Positions 47,594-56,433 of a stretch of DNA of 64,000 nt are shown here, one piece after another (positions within the stretch are counted from its first letter, which is position 1; each line of letters opens with the position of its first letter). Below the pieces are notes generated by a model, which saw only the letters and a list, made by a program, of their open reading frames with translations, was not told where the DNA came from and made no database searches. The DNA comes from Orbaceae bacterium BiB. GTDB taxonomy: Bacteria > Pseudomonadota > Gammaproteobacteria > Enterobacterales > Orbaceae. A program made the translations under genes and the position numbers. The DNA is taken from positions 1,302,001 to 1,366,000 of the forward strand of contig CP133958.1 of the NCBI GenBank assembly GCA_036251205.1. Direction: 5' to 3'.

Positions 47594-48772
47594 ATGACAT
47601 CATCTATGTGGCAATTTTCCAAACGCGCAGCTGCTCTTAAAAGTTCAGCAATTCGAGAAATTTTAAAAGTAACTGAATTGCCCGATGTTATCTCATTTGC
47701 AGGGGGACTCCCATCACCAAATTCATTTCCTATCGCGAAAATAAAACAAGCAGTTGATGATATTATGGATAGTGATGAATCGTTCAACGCTTTACAATAT
47801 GGTCCAACGGAAGGGTATAAACCATTACGCGAATGGGTTGCTAATTTAATAAATCAACGGGAAAAAACGCACTTAACCATTGATAATGTATTAATCGTCA
47901 CTGGCTCACAACAAGCACTTGATTTAATTGGTAAAGCCTTGATCGACGAAGGGACAAAGGTACTTGTTGAAACGCCGACTTATTTAGGAGCTTTGCAAAC
48001 ATTTACCCAATATGAGCCTGAATACGTTTCAATAGCAAGTGATGATCAGGGGCTCAATCCGGATCAATTAAGTGATGAAGAAGCGAAATCGGCAAACTTT
48101 TTATACACTATTCCAAACTTCCAAAATCCAACTGGACGTCGCTTATCAGAAGAACGACGTAAAAAACTTGCTGAAAAAGCAAAGAAAAATAACCTATTAA
48201 TGATTGAAGATGATCCTTATGGCGAACTTGATTATCAAGGGCATCGTCTACCTAGCTTAATTAGTTTTGCGCCGGATAATACTGTTTATTTAGGTTCATT
48301 CTCTAAAATTTTAGCACCCGGTATGCGTCTAGGTTACGTTGTTGGTCCTGTTGAATTTATTCGTAAATTAGTACAGTTAAAACAAGCAGCCGATTTACAT
48401 ACGCCAAGTTATACGCAACATATTGCTTACCAAGTTATTAAAGATGGTTATTTAGGTTCTCATATTCCTAAAATTCGTGAATTATATAAAACACGTTGTC
48501 AGTTTATGCTTGCACAACTTGATAAATATATGCCAAAAACAGTACGTTGGACTAAACCAGAAGGTGGTATGTTTATTTGGGTTGAATTACCTGAACATAT
48601 TAATAGTACTGAATTACTTGCTAAAGCTGTTAAAAGTAATGTCGCTTTTGTACCCGGTGAAACATTCTTTGCTACCAATCCTAAAAAGAACTGCTTACGC
48701 TTAGCGTTTGTTACTGTGCCAGAAGAACGCATTGAAAAAGGCATCAAAATTCTTGCTGACTTAATTAAGTAA
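47594..48772 (+). CDS. PLP-dependent aminotransferase (class I/II, LysN-like)
   Basis: 392 residues, fold type I. Features in order: LPDVISFAGGLPSPNSFP, ALQYGPTEGYKPLREW, PNFQNPTGRRLS, EDDPYGELDY and the PLP lysine in YLGSFSKILAPGMRLGYV. This set is typical of 2-aminoadipate/branched-chain or aromatic aminotransferases related to LysN and to MocR catalytic domains. No pathway partners are adjacent, so the substrate is open. Ribosome site AAGG precedes ATG 47594. Upstream, TTTTATAGTATAG occurs twice (47431-47443, 47447-47459). Confidence 0.88.
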   Translation: MTSSMWQFSKRAAALKSSAIREILKVTELPDVISFAGGLPSPNSFPIAKIKQAVDDIMDSDESFNALQYGPTEGYKPLREWVANLINQREKTHLTIDNVLIVTGSQQALDLIGKALIDEGTKVLVETPTYLGALQTFTQYEPEYVSIASDDQGLNPDQLSDEEAKSANFLYTIPNFQNPTGRRLSEERRKKLAEKAKKNNLLMIEDDPYGELDYQGHRLPSLISFAPDNTVYLGSFSKILAPGMRLGYVVGPVEFIRKLVQLKQAADLHTPSYTQHIAYQVIKDGYLGSHIPKIRELYKTRCQFMLAQLDKYMPKTVRWTKPEGGMFIWVELPEHINSTELLAKAVKSNVAFVPGETFFATNPKKNCLRLAFVTVPEERIEKGIKILADLIK

Positions 48773-48783
48773 GTATTAGAAAG

Positions 48784-48808
48784 AGTTTCAGGGCTAAGCC
48801 CTGAAACT
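48784..48808 (+). terminator. Strong hairpin after the aminotransferase gene
   Basis: AGTTTCAGGGCT (48784-48795) and AGCCCTGAAACT (48797-48808) form a near-perfect 12-bp palindrome. No U tract follows (GCCCCTAATC), so it may protect the 3' end as much as terminate. Confidence 0.6.
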
Positions 48809-48839
48809 GCCCCTAATCACTCAATTCAATAACATTTTC

Positions 48840-48862
48840 GTTATAATATTGCTGTAAGCTAT
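48840..48862. repeat. 23-base dispersed repeat, copy 2
   Basis: Identical to 18910-18932, 30 kb away, again in an intergenic spacer near the 3' ends of two converging genes. Confidence 0.75.
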
Positions 48863-48930
48863 TATTCTAGTATAAAATTCATACCATATTTATAACTCAA
48901 TAAAAAATCCAGTAATTATTGCCAATAATA

Positions 48931-50154
48931 TTAATCAATAAGGCTTTGTTGCTTAGTCTCTTTACCTAACACGATTATTGCAATAATAGCGAATAGAATT
49001 GCAATCGCAAATAGCATAAAGATTGTTGATATTGAAAAACCGGCTGAAACCAGTCCACCGACCAATAAAGGGCCTAAAATCCCGCCAATTCGACCTATTG
49101 CCGCAGCCATTCCAGCTCCCGTTGCGCGTATTTTAGTAGAGTATTGCTCGGGTGTATAAGCATACATAGCACCCCATGCCCCTAAATTAAAAAATGATAG
49201 TAATGCCCCATATAGTAGTAAAAGGTTGGCACTTTCAGCTAAACCAAATAGATAAGCACTACTCAATGTACCCAATAAATAGGTCGCTAAAACCCACTTT
49301 CGACCAACTCGTTCAATCAACCATGCTACAGAAAAATACCCAGGCAACTGTGCTAATGTCATGATCAATACATAGCCGAAACTCTGTACTAATGTAAATC
49401 CTTTCAGCATCATCACACTCGGTAGCCATAAAAACATCCCATAATAGGAGAACACCACACAAAACCAAACAATCCATAGCATTATGCTACTTTTGCGATA
49501 TTGCGGAGATAATAGCGTGATTAATTTGGTATAAATAGACTCTTTTTTCTCAGCACTATTTAAGGAGTCATAAATTGGGGAGTCAGGTAATCCTGTTCGT
49601 AAATAAAGCGCATAAAAAGCAGGTAATGCACAAATAATCATTGCGCCACGCCAACCAATGCTTGGCAAAGGAATTAAAAAATAAGCAATTAAGGCAGCTA
49701 AAATCCAACCGACTGCCCAAAAACTTTCCAATAAAACGATAATACGCCCACGCACAGCGGGTTCAACACTTTCACTAACCAATGTTGACGCTACGGGTAA
49801 CTCACCACCTAATCCCATACCAATAAAAAAGCGTAGTACCAATAAACTCCCAAGTCCCCAAGCAAAGGCACTCAAGCCACTAGCAATGCTAAACATCAGT
49901 AATGTGATTAAAAAAGCGGATTTACGTCCTTTTTTATCTGCGTATATACCAAATATAAATGCACCAATAGCCATACCTATCGAATTAACACTACCAATAA
50001 GTCCAAGCTCACCAGCAGTTAAATCCCAATCAAGTTTTAAAGCAGCAAGAATAAAAGACAATAAACCGACATCCATTGCATCAAATAGCCAACCAGTACC
50101 TGCAATCAATAATAATTTATTACTTGAGATTTTTTTACAAGGCAAATTATTCAT
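48931..50154 (-). CDS. MFS transporter (NiaP-like)
   Basis: About 407 residues from ATG 50154, twelve membrane helices. The start GWLFDAMDVGLLSF, the loop GIYADKKGRK, and GLGGELPVASTLVSES closely follow the NiaP/YceI (niacin) and related sugar/aromatic-acid carriers. It starts 35 bases after the PdxR-like gene and is transcribed with it, opposite to pdxST. That position suggests a pyridine vitamin substrate, perhaps a B6 vitamer rather than niacin (inference). Confidence 0.82.
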   Translation of the reverse strand: MNNLPCKKISSNKLLLIAGTGWLFDAMDVGLLSFILAALKLDWDLTAGELGLIGSVNSIGMAIGAFIFGIYADKKGRKSAFLITLLMFSIASGLSAFAWGLGSLLVLRFFIGMGLGGELPVASTLVSESVEPAVRGRIIVLLESFWAVGWILAALIAYFLIPLPSIGWRGAMIICALPAFYALYLRTGLPDSPIYDSLNSAEKKESIYTKLITLLSPQYRKSSIMLWIVWFCVVFSYYGMFLWLPSVMMLKGFTLVQSFGYVLIMTLAQLPGYFSVAWLIERVGRKWVLATYLLGTLSSAYLFGLAESANLLLLYGALLSFFNLGAWGAMYAYTPEQYSTKIRATGAGMAAAIGRIGGILGPLLVGGLVSAGFSISTIFMLFAIAILFAIIAIIVLGKETKQQSLID

Positions 50155-50189
50155 ATTTTGTAAAATATATAAAACATTGAGTTTATGTA

Positions 50190-51599
50190 TCAAAACAAAT
50201 TTTCAACAAAATGTCCATAGCTTAATCTAACAAAACCAAAAGAATCACCAAAAATATCACCTTTAGAAACTGTAACACCTTTAGATAACCAATAATTTAA
50301 CAACTGTTCTTCTTGTTTAATATTTTGAACGTTAAGATTAAGGTATAGATGCATCCCCCCCTGAACTTTACTATAGCTATAATAATCAGGGTGATACTGA
50401 TTAAGCCATGTAAGTAAATGTTGGTATTTAATCTGTAACTGTTGCTGTAAATGTTGCTGATGATCTAAGTAATGATTACGCAAATAATCTTCAGCCAATA
50501 ATTGAGGTAAAATACTCAGTCCTGAGTCAATATATTGTCTAATTTCAGCTAAACGACTGATAACATGAGTTGGTGCAATCATCCATCCAACACGAATGCT
50601 CCGACCTAAATATTTCGACAATGAACCTAAGTAAATAACCTGATTATGTTGATCCAATTTTTTAATTGGAGAACAGTCCAATTTAGGATCAAAAGAGAGT
50701 GCACTGTACGCATCATCTTCAACAATGCCTATTCCCTCTTTACGGCAAAAAGATAAAATATCTTGTTTACGATTTAAACTCATTGTTATACCTGTCGGAT
50801 TTTGGAAAACAGGATTGAGTAAAAGCCATTTCAAAGGATGCTGTTTTTGTAGACTTATCAGGTCATCAAGTCGAATGCCTTGTTCATCCATGCTAATACC
50901 ATAGATTCGGATCCCTGCTGCTTGGAACAAAGGTAAAGAATAAAAATATGATGGCGATTCAATACCGATTGCATCGCCTGGTTTAAGCAGACCTTGTGTG
51001 ATTAAAAAAAGGGCTTGTTGAGTTCCCGAAGTAATTAAAATTTGCTCAATGGGAACATCCATCGCAAATTTATGCCGCATATAATCCGCAATATATCGTT
51101 TTAAAGAAGGTAATCCTATTTGTAATAAGTCACTATTTTTCTCTTGATAAATCAGTTCTTGTGAAGACATTTCTGGCAAAGTTAATTTAGGAATAAGATA
51201 TGCTGGTAAGTCACCATTAGCTAAATCACAAATCACATCGTTATTTAGCATTGTTTGTTTTTTCAAATGTTGTACTTTTTGCTGATATAAAGAAACCGGT
51301 CGATGAAAATGGCTAGGCAAATGCCAATTAATCGTAGGATAAGTCTGTAGCCCCCATTTATCAGCATTCACAAATGTTCCACAGCCTAACTTACGTACTA
51401 AAATATTGCGCTCAGTTAAGCCCTCTAAAGCATGTACAATGGTAGAACGGTTAATCATCAACTGTTTAGATAACTGCCGCTCAGAAGGTAAACGTTCACC
51501 AGAAATTAGCACCCCCTGATCAATGTAACTTTCAATTAATGCACTGACTCTTTTATATAAAGGCCCTTTAAATAAATTTAGCTGTGTCTGATTCCACAT
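50190..51599 (-). CDS. pdxR: MocR-family regulator of pyridoxal phosphate synthesis
   Basis: 469 residues from ATG 51599. N-terminal GntR-type winged helix (GERLPSERQLSKQLMINRSTIVHAL at about 35-60 in two parts) fused to an aminotransferase-like domain with the PLP lysine in YLGSLSKYLGRSIRVGW and FQNPTGITMS. MocR proteins adjacent to and divergent from pdxST are PdxR, which senses PLP and activates PLP synthesis. The dyad at 51641-51668 is its likely operator. GabR-type functions are less likely given the context. Confidence 0.88.
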   Translation of the reverse strand: MWNQTQLNLFKGPLYKRVSALIESYIDQGVLISGERLPSERQLSKQLMINRSTIVHALEGLTERNILVRKLGCGTFVNADKWGLQTYPTINWHLPSHFHRPVSLYQQKVQHLKKQTMLNNDVICDLANGDLPAYLIPKLTLPEMSSQELIYQEKNSDLLQIGLPSLKRYIADYMRHKFAMDVPIEQILITSGTQQALFLITQGLLKPGDAIGIESPSYFYSLPLFQAAGIRIYGISMDEQGIRLDDLISLQKQHPLKWLLLNPVFQNPTGITMSLNRKQDILSFCRKEGIGIVEDDAYSALSFDPKLDCSPIKKLDQHNQVIYLGSLSKYLGRSIRVGWMIAPTHVISRLAEIRQYIDSGLSILPQLLAEDYLRNHYLDHQQHLQQQLQIKYQHLLTWLNQYHPDYYSYSKVQGGMHLYLNLNVQNIKQEEQLLNYWLSKGVTVSKGDIFGDSFGFVRLSYGHFVENLF

Positions 51600-51640
51600 A
51601 ATCAATATCTATAAACGAGGTAATACTAGCTATCATATAA

Positions 51641-51668
51641 AATTGGATGGTATAAAAATAGTCCAATT
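51641..51668 (+). promoter_or_regulatory. Candidate PdxR operator
   Basis: AATTGGA-N14-TCCAATT, perfect 7-bp arms between pdxR and pdxS. The right half also reads TTGGACTA on the minus strand, like half-sites known for MocR/PdxR. A -10-like CATAAT at 51697-51702 without a proper -35 puts the dyad centre about 54 bases upstream of the start, suitable for activation of pdxS. Confidence 0.65.
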
Positions 51669-51744
51669 GGCTGTTTTTTCCATTTTTTAATTTTTCCATA
51701 ATAGTGCCAACGTAATCGTTCATTATTTTATTGGAGAGAAGAAG

Positions 51745-52635
51745 ATGAATAGTAAAATTATTGGTTCACAAACGGTTAAACGCGGCATGGCACAAATGCA
51801 AAAAGGCGGTGTTATTATGGATGTGATTAATGCCGAACAAGCAAAAATTGCTGAACAAGCGGGAGCTGTAGCGGTGATGGCATTAGAACGCGTACCTTCA
51901 GATATTCGTGCTGCTGGTGGTGTCGCGAGAATGGCCGATCCATCTATTATTGAAGAAGTCATGAAAGCCGTCTCTATTCCAGTAATGGCTAAAGCGAGAA
52001 TTGGCCATATTGTAGAGGCGCGAGTGTTAGAAGCAATGGCGGTAGATTATATTGATGAAAGTGAAGTCCTTACTCCTGCCGATGATCAATATCATTTATT
52101 AAAAAGTGATTTTATTGTGCCTTTTGTCTGTGGCTGCCGAGATTTAGGTGAAGGATTACGCCGCATTGGAGAAGGCGCATCGATGCTAAGAACAAAAGGA
52201 GAACCAGGTACGGGAAATATTGTTGAAGCTGTTCGCCATATGCGTAGAGTCAATGAACAAATTCGTCTTGTAACAAGTAAAACTCCTGATGAGTTAATGA
52301 CCTATGCTAAAGAGATTGGCGCCCCTTATGAACTTATTTTACAAGTGAAACAATTAGCAAAACTGCCCGTTGTCAATTTTGCTGCCGGTGGTATTGCTAC
52401 ACCAGCAGATGCTGCACTGATGATGCAATTGGGTGCAGATGGTGTATTTGTCGGTTCCGGTATTTTTAAATCAACTAATCCTGAAAAATTTGCACAAGCG
52501 ATTGTACAAGCGACGACTCATTTTAATGATTACCCACGTATTGCTGAATTATCGAAAAACTTAGGTAGTGCAATGAAAGGCATCGAAATTAGTCAATTAT
52601 TAGCCTCTGAACGTATGCAGGAGCGCGGTTGGTAA
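51745..52635 (+). CDS. pdxS: Pyridoxal 5'-phosphate synthase subunit PdxS
   Basis: Lyase subunit of the DXP-independent route: builds PLP from ribose 5-phosphate, glyceraldehyde 3-phosphate and ammonia given by PdxT. 296 residues. The two catalytic lysines are at 83 (VMAKARIGH) and 151 ([10 protein letters not shown]), matching Lys81 and Lys149 of B. subtilis. [21 protein letters not shown] is intact. Good GGAGAGAAG ribosome site. Enteric relatives such as E. coli use PdxA/PdxJ instead. Confidence 0.97.
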   Translation: MNSKIIGSQTVKRGMAQMQKGGVIMDVINAEQAKIAEQAGAVAVMALERVPSDIRAAGGVARMADPSIIEEVMKAVSIPVMAKARIGHIVEARVLEAMAVDYIDESEVLTPADDQYHLLKSDFIVPFVCGCRDLGEGLRRIGEGASMLRTKGEPGTGNIVEAVRHMRRVNEQIRLVTSKTPDELMTYAKEIGAPYELILQVKQLAKLPVVNFAAGGIATPADAALMMQLGADGVFVGSGIFKSTNPEKFAQAIVQATTHFNDYPRIAELSKNLGSAMKGIEISQLLASERMQERGW

Positions 52636-53219
52636 TGAAAACGATTGGCGTATTAAATTTACAAGGCGCGGTTAGTGAGCATATTACAATGCTCGCTAAA
52701 TTGGTGAATATTCAGCCTAAGCTTATTAAACACCCTAAAGATCTAAGCTCAATTGATGGACTGATTATCCCTGGTGGTGAGTCAACAGCACTTAGTCGTC
52801 TGATAAAAGAGAACAATTTGTATCAACCTATCCAACAATTCGCCAACACAGGTAAAGGAATTTTAGGAACCTGCGCTGGATTAGTTTTATGTGGTAAGTC
52901 GACAACAGATATAACTCAAAAAGATCAGGAGGTTACACCTTTAGGATTGATGGATATTATTGTTGAACGTAATGGCTTTGGTCGACAAATAGATAGTTTT
53001 GAGACAGAACTTAATATTGAAAGAATTGGTGAACAAATTCCAGCAATATTTATTCGAGCACCCTATATTGCGGAACTTGGTAAAGATGTCATTCCATTGA
53101 GTTATGTTGATAATCACTGTGTCATCGCTCAATCAAATAATATATTAGCCTGTTCATTTCATCCTGAATTAACCCTAGACTTAAGAATAATGCAGTACTT
53201 TACCAAACAATTTTGTTAA
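52635..53219 (+). CDS. pdxT: Pyridoxal 5'-phosphate synthase subunit PdxT (glutaminase)
   Basis: Class I glutamine amidotransferase that feeds ammonia to PdxS. 194 residues from ATG 52635, which shares a base with the pdxS stop (TAATG). GVLNLQGAVSEH at the start, GGESTALSRL at about 46-55, catalytic Cys in GTCAGLVLCG and catalytic His/Glu in SFHPEL near the C-terminus are all present. Coupled translation fits the equimolar PdxS:PdxT complex. Confidence 0.96.
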   Translation: MKTIGVLNLQGAVSEHITMLAKLVNIQPKLIKHPKDLSSIDGLIIPGGESTALSRLIKENNLYQPIQQFANTGKGILGTCAGLVLCGKSTTDITQKDQEVTPLGLMDIIVERNGFGRQIDSFETELNIERIGEQIPAIFIRAPYIAELGKDVIPLSYVDNHCVIAQSNNILACSFHPELTLDLRIMQYFTKQFC

Positions 53220-53297
53220 ATAATCAGTCAAGATAAGCATAGCAAATAGAGTTAACATACTGTTTTACTACTCTTTTAACTATATAATAGAAATTGG

Positions 53298-53319
53298 GGT
53301 GGGAAAATCTCACCTACTT
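53298..53319 (+). terminator. pdxST terminator
   Basis: GGTGGGA (53298-53304) pairs with TCTCACC (53308-53314, one G-U pair), followed by TACTTTTT. About 80 bases after pdxT. The remaining 250 bases to the adhesin-like gene are AT-rich and hold only its promoter as far as I can see. Confidence 0.65.
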
Positions 53320-53594
53320 TTTAAATCACCATCAAACCATTTCTATTTATCCATATATCCCGTATACCAATTAGCATAAAAAGTATTTTTTTTCAATAGC
53401 TAAAAATTATTAATGATTACTTATTAATCTAAATAAACAATATGACAAAAAATTAATCAAAACAGATAATCTTAATTAAGTAACATCAGTAATTAAAATA
53501 GGTAAATGGACTACGTAACTAATTTATAGTAATAAAAAAATAACTAAATTTAAATGGAAAAGCGGGATAAAATGTATGAAAAAAATACTATGCA

Positions 53595-55001
53595 ATGCTC
53601 AATGTTATCCAAAAAAATCACCTAATCCTTATCGGAACACAAACTGCTAATGCGGCTCTCACATCAAAAACATCAAGTATATTAGGCAATGCGCCCTATT
53701 TTATATTATCGGATCGTACAACTACATTAAAAGATAGTACTGAATTATTAGGTTTTACGATGCCTATTAAAAACAGCTTATCTGCCGATATTGAAATAAC
53801 CCAAATAAATTCGACAGTCTCAAGTACGGCGATTGTCGCTATAGCTGGAATGAAATTTAGTGATGTAACCCCATTGGTTAAGGCCAATAATTACACTTAT
53901 CAATTATCACAAACAGATCTGCTAATTGATGATCAAGACGGCGATGCCTCTGCCAATAATTCAACGTTTTCCCAAGGAACACTTAGAGGCGTTTGGTTCA
54001 ATCAAAAAGGAACCATTATTGATGATTTAGAGCAACCCCTGTCAGCTTGTGAATCACCATATACATTATTCCTCATTGCCAACAATGTATCAGCTAACAC
54101 CACTTATGGGAATCCTGCTATCAATAACTACGGTTCTGGCACAGTAATGTATACATTCAAAGTCGCAAAACCAGAGGTCTGTTATCTAAAACCACTTGAT
54201 TTAACAGTATTAACCACGGGGACTACGCTACCTGGTGGCTTTAATGCGAATGTCTTTGATACCACAAAAGGATTTATCATCTCTGGTTTGAAAAAGAATA
54301 ATAAACAGTTTCCAACAACCGGTTTTAAAGGTGTAGAATTTACGTTATTAGGTGCAGGTGATGATCAAAGTAAGTACCGATGTAGTGTTGAAAATGGTGC
54401 AAGTGAACTCAATCTATCTGGTAGTGGTACAGCTTATGAAGGACTAAATTGTACAATACGTTATGAAAAAAACACGCGATTTAATTATGATATCACGATT
54501 AATATGGAATATAACGATGGTTCCAGCTGGTCTAAGATAGGTAGTTATACAATACCAAAACCAACCTTATGGACTTTTATGATACAAGAGTTACCTTATG
54601 CCAATCAAAATACACTTAGCCAGGCGACTTCTTTTCCCGCACTAACTAGCTGTAGTGGGCAAAATGTCACAAGTATTAATGATGATATATATAAGAATAG
54701 ACTACAATATATGTTTAGACGAAATGAAATCACCAATAGTCTCGGCTCAGATCCTATAGCCTATCCAGAAGGAACATCGCCGACTGTGGTCAATAGCCAA
54801 TATTCGCGTGATGCCGACGGTACTTTCATGGGGGAATGGGGTGGCATCTATAAATATGATTATTCTAGTGGTAATCAACTAATGTTCTACTGGACAGCAG
54901 AAAGTTATTCCGACCTTTCTCAATTTGAAATTAGTACGACAGGTAGCATATATCCAACATCGGCAAGTTCAAACTATGTCATGAGTATGTGCCGAGGTTA
55001 A
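53595..55001 (+). CDS. Surface adhesin-like protein with invasin-type C-terminal domain; start region frameshifted
   Basis: 468 residues, mostly beta-strand, Ser/Thr/Asn-rich. The N-terminal LILIGTQTANA reads like the end of a signal peptide. The middle (FPTTGFKGVEFTLLG) and C-terminal part (FMGEWGGIYKYD, FYWTAES, YVMSMCRG) resemble the adhesion and C-type-lectin-like domains at the ends of intimin/invasin-like proteins, but there is no beta-barrel anchor. ATG 53595 has no ribosome site; ATG 53576 does (GGGA, 8 bases upstream) but is out of frame. Removing one A from the A7 tract at 53579-53585 joins it to this frame and gives a full signal peptide (MKKYYAMLNVIQK…). Cell-surface role inferred. 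Confidence 0.6.
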   Translation: MLNVIQKNHLILIGTQTANAALTSKTSSILGNAPYFILSDRTTTLKDSTELLGFTMPIKNSLSADIEITQINSTVSSTAIVAIAGMKFSDVTPLVKANNYTYQLSQTDLLIDDQDGDASANNSTFSQGTLRGVWFNQKGTIIDDLEQPLSACESPYTLFLIANNVSANTTYGNPAINNYGSGTVMYTFKVAKPEVCYLKPLDLTVLTTGTTLPGGFNANVFDTTKGFIISGLKKNNKQFPTTGFKGVEFTLLGAGDDQSKYRCSVENGASELNLSGSGTAYEGLNCTIRYEKNTRFNYDITINMEYNDGSSWSKIGSYTIPKPTLWTFMIQELPYANQNTLSQATSFPALTSCSGQNVTSINDDIYKNRLQYMFRRNEITNSLGSDPIAYPEGTSPTVVNSQYSRDADGTFMGEWGGIYKYDYSSGNQLMFYWTAESYSDLSQFEISTTGSIYPTSASSNYVMSMCRG

Positions 55002-55066
55002 TGCTATTCATATAATAAAATAAGAAATAAAATGAGTGAAGCTATGTGACTTTTACGATAAACAAT

Positions 55067-55095
55067 TTGATATTGATAATAATTTTCATTATTAT
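55067..55095 (+). promoter_or_regulatory. Promoter overlapped by a Fur-like box
   Basis: TTGATA (55067-55072), 17 bases, TATTAT (55090-55095). Lying over the spacer and -10 is GATAATAATTTTCATTATT (55075-55093), which matches the 19-base Fur consensus at 15 positions. Repression by iron-loaded Fur is the natural reading. It is 32 bases upstream of the FmdE-like gene. Confidence 0.7.
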
Positions 55096-55126
55096 TACTA
55101 AAATTAATTAGCTATTGTAAATTTAC

Positions 55127-55678
55127 ATGAATTCATTACTAATCCCTTCTGCTCAATGGATTGAGCCCTATTTAGATATTGCGGATGGAAAAGATCTGTT
55201 TCGCTTCCATATTCAAGATGCCTTTAACTACCATGGTTATGATGCAGTTGGTGGAGTTGTATTAGGTTTTAGGCTACTGCAGCGTTTAAGCTATCAATTT
55301 AATACTGATAGAAAACCGCTACAAAGACGTGAAATTGGACTCTTTACCGCTTTTCCTGGATTAGGTGCACGTGATTGTTTTGAACTTATTACAAGAATGG
55401 TCACTGATCAGCGCATTACTGTCGATACTGAGTTTTCCGATACAACTGCACAACCTGGCATTTATGGTCGTTTCTATTTTCAATTCAGTTACCAAGGTCA
55501 AAAATTAGCCCTTGCTCCTATTGAAGGCTATCCTGGAGCACATTTTTTAAAAATTGGCTTAGCAAGTAAACAACAAAATGTCACGGCTCACACGATGCAA
55601 CAATGGCAAAAAGCGAAATGTGATTTAGCCAATACATTGTTATCAAATCGTACCGAGGATGTTATCCGAATCCTATGA
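55127..55678 (+). CDS. FmdE-like protein A of an ABC-transporter operon
   Basis: 183 residues, no signal peptide, so cytoplasmic. It is not a characterised family to my knowledge. HG at 36-37 followed by GGVVLGFRLLQRL resembles the HGHxCPGxxLGxRxA start of FmdE domains; FTAFPGLGARDCFELI (73-88) and GRFYFQFSYQGQKLAL (114-129) fit the next conserved blocks. The FmdE Cys after HG is absent. It is homologous to the last gene of the operon (FPGxGxxDCxE shared). Its stop overlaps the permease start (ATGA). Possible role: binding or processing the imported compound or metal complex. Confidence 0.6.
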   Translation: MNSLLIPSAQWIEPYLDIADGKDLFRFHIQDAFNYHGYDAVGGVVLGFRLLQRLSYQFNTDRKPLQRREIGLFTAFPGLGARDCFELITRMVTDQRITVDTEFSDTTAQPGIYGRFYFQFSYQGQKLALAPIEGYPGAHFLKIGLASKQQNVTAHTMQQWQKAKCDLANTLLSNRTEDVIRIL

Positions 55679-56433
55679 GTCGCTTGTTTCAACTGCTATT
55701 AACACCTGTATTAATTGTCATCTATTGGCAAATATTATCGAGCTCAGGCTTAATATCGCCTTACCTATTACCGACGCCGTTAAAAGTTTGGCAAGCGGCG
55801 ATTAATATGTTTGAAACAGGCGTTTTACAAAAACATATTATTGTCTCATTAATCAGAGTCCTTAGTGGTTTTGCATTAAGTTGTTTACTCGGCGTGATTC
55901 TCGCAGGATTCGTCAGCTCAAGTATCTGGATAGAGAGATTATTATCAGCTCCAATCACCTTATTAAGAATGATCCCACCATTAGCGATGGTGCCTTTATT
56001 GATTTTATGGTTAGGCATAGGCAATGAAACCCAGTTAACAATTATTATTCTGGCATCTATATTCCCGATCTTTTTGAATACTCGAGATGGTTTAAAACGA
56101 GTTGATGCAACACAAAAAGAGCTAGCTAAAAGTTTAAATTTATCACCGATACGCTATGTTTTTGCTATTGTTATACCCAATGCGATCCCCTCTTTTGTGA
56201 CCGGTTTTAGGTTAGCTTTTGGCTACAGCTGGCGAGCTTTAGTTGGGGCCGAGTTAATTGCAGCAAGTAGTGGACTTGGCTACTTAATTGTTGATGCACA
56301 AGAGATGCTAAGAACCGATGAAGTGATTGTCGGGATATTAACTATTGGCATCTTAGGATGGATGCTTGATTCACTAATCAATATTTTATCGAAAAAATTA
56401 TTAGCTCATCGTTTTCCAGAGGTCGCTAACTAA
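55675..56433 (+). CDS. ABC transporter permease (NitT/TauT, SsuC-like)
   Basis: 252 residues, about six membrane helices. The conserved cytoplasmic EAA-like loop reads ELAKSLNLSPIRYVFAIVIPNA, and LLRMIPPLAMVPLLILWLGIGN is the family signature of sulfonate/taurine/nitrate/thiamine-precursor permeases. Start overlaps the preceding gene by 4 bases and its stop shares a base with the ATPase start (TAATG), so the whole unit is translationally coupled. Confidence 0.92.
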   Translation: MSRLFQLLLTPVLIVIYWQILSSSGLISPYLLPTPLKVWQAAINMFETGVLQKHIIVSLIRVLSGFALSCLLGVILAGFVSSSIWIERLLSAPITLLRMIPPLAMVPLLILWLGIGNETQLTIIILASIFPIFLNTRDGLKRVDATQKELAKSLNLSPIRYVFAIVIPNAIPSFVTGFRLAFGYSWRALVGAELIAASSGLGYLIVDAQEMLRTDEVIVGILTIGILGWMLDSLINILSKKLLAHRFPEVAN

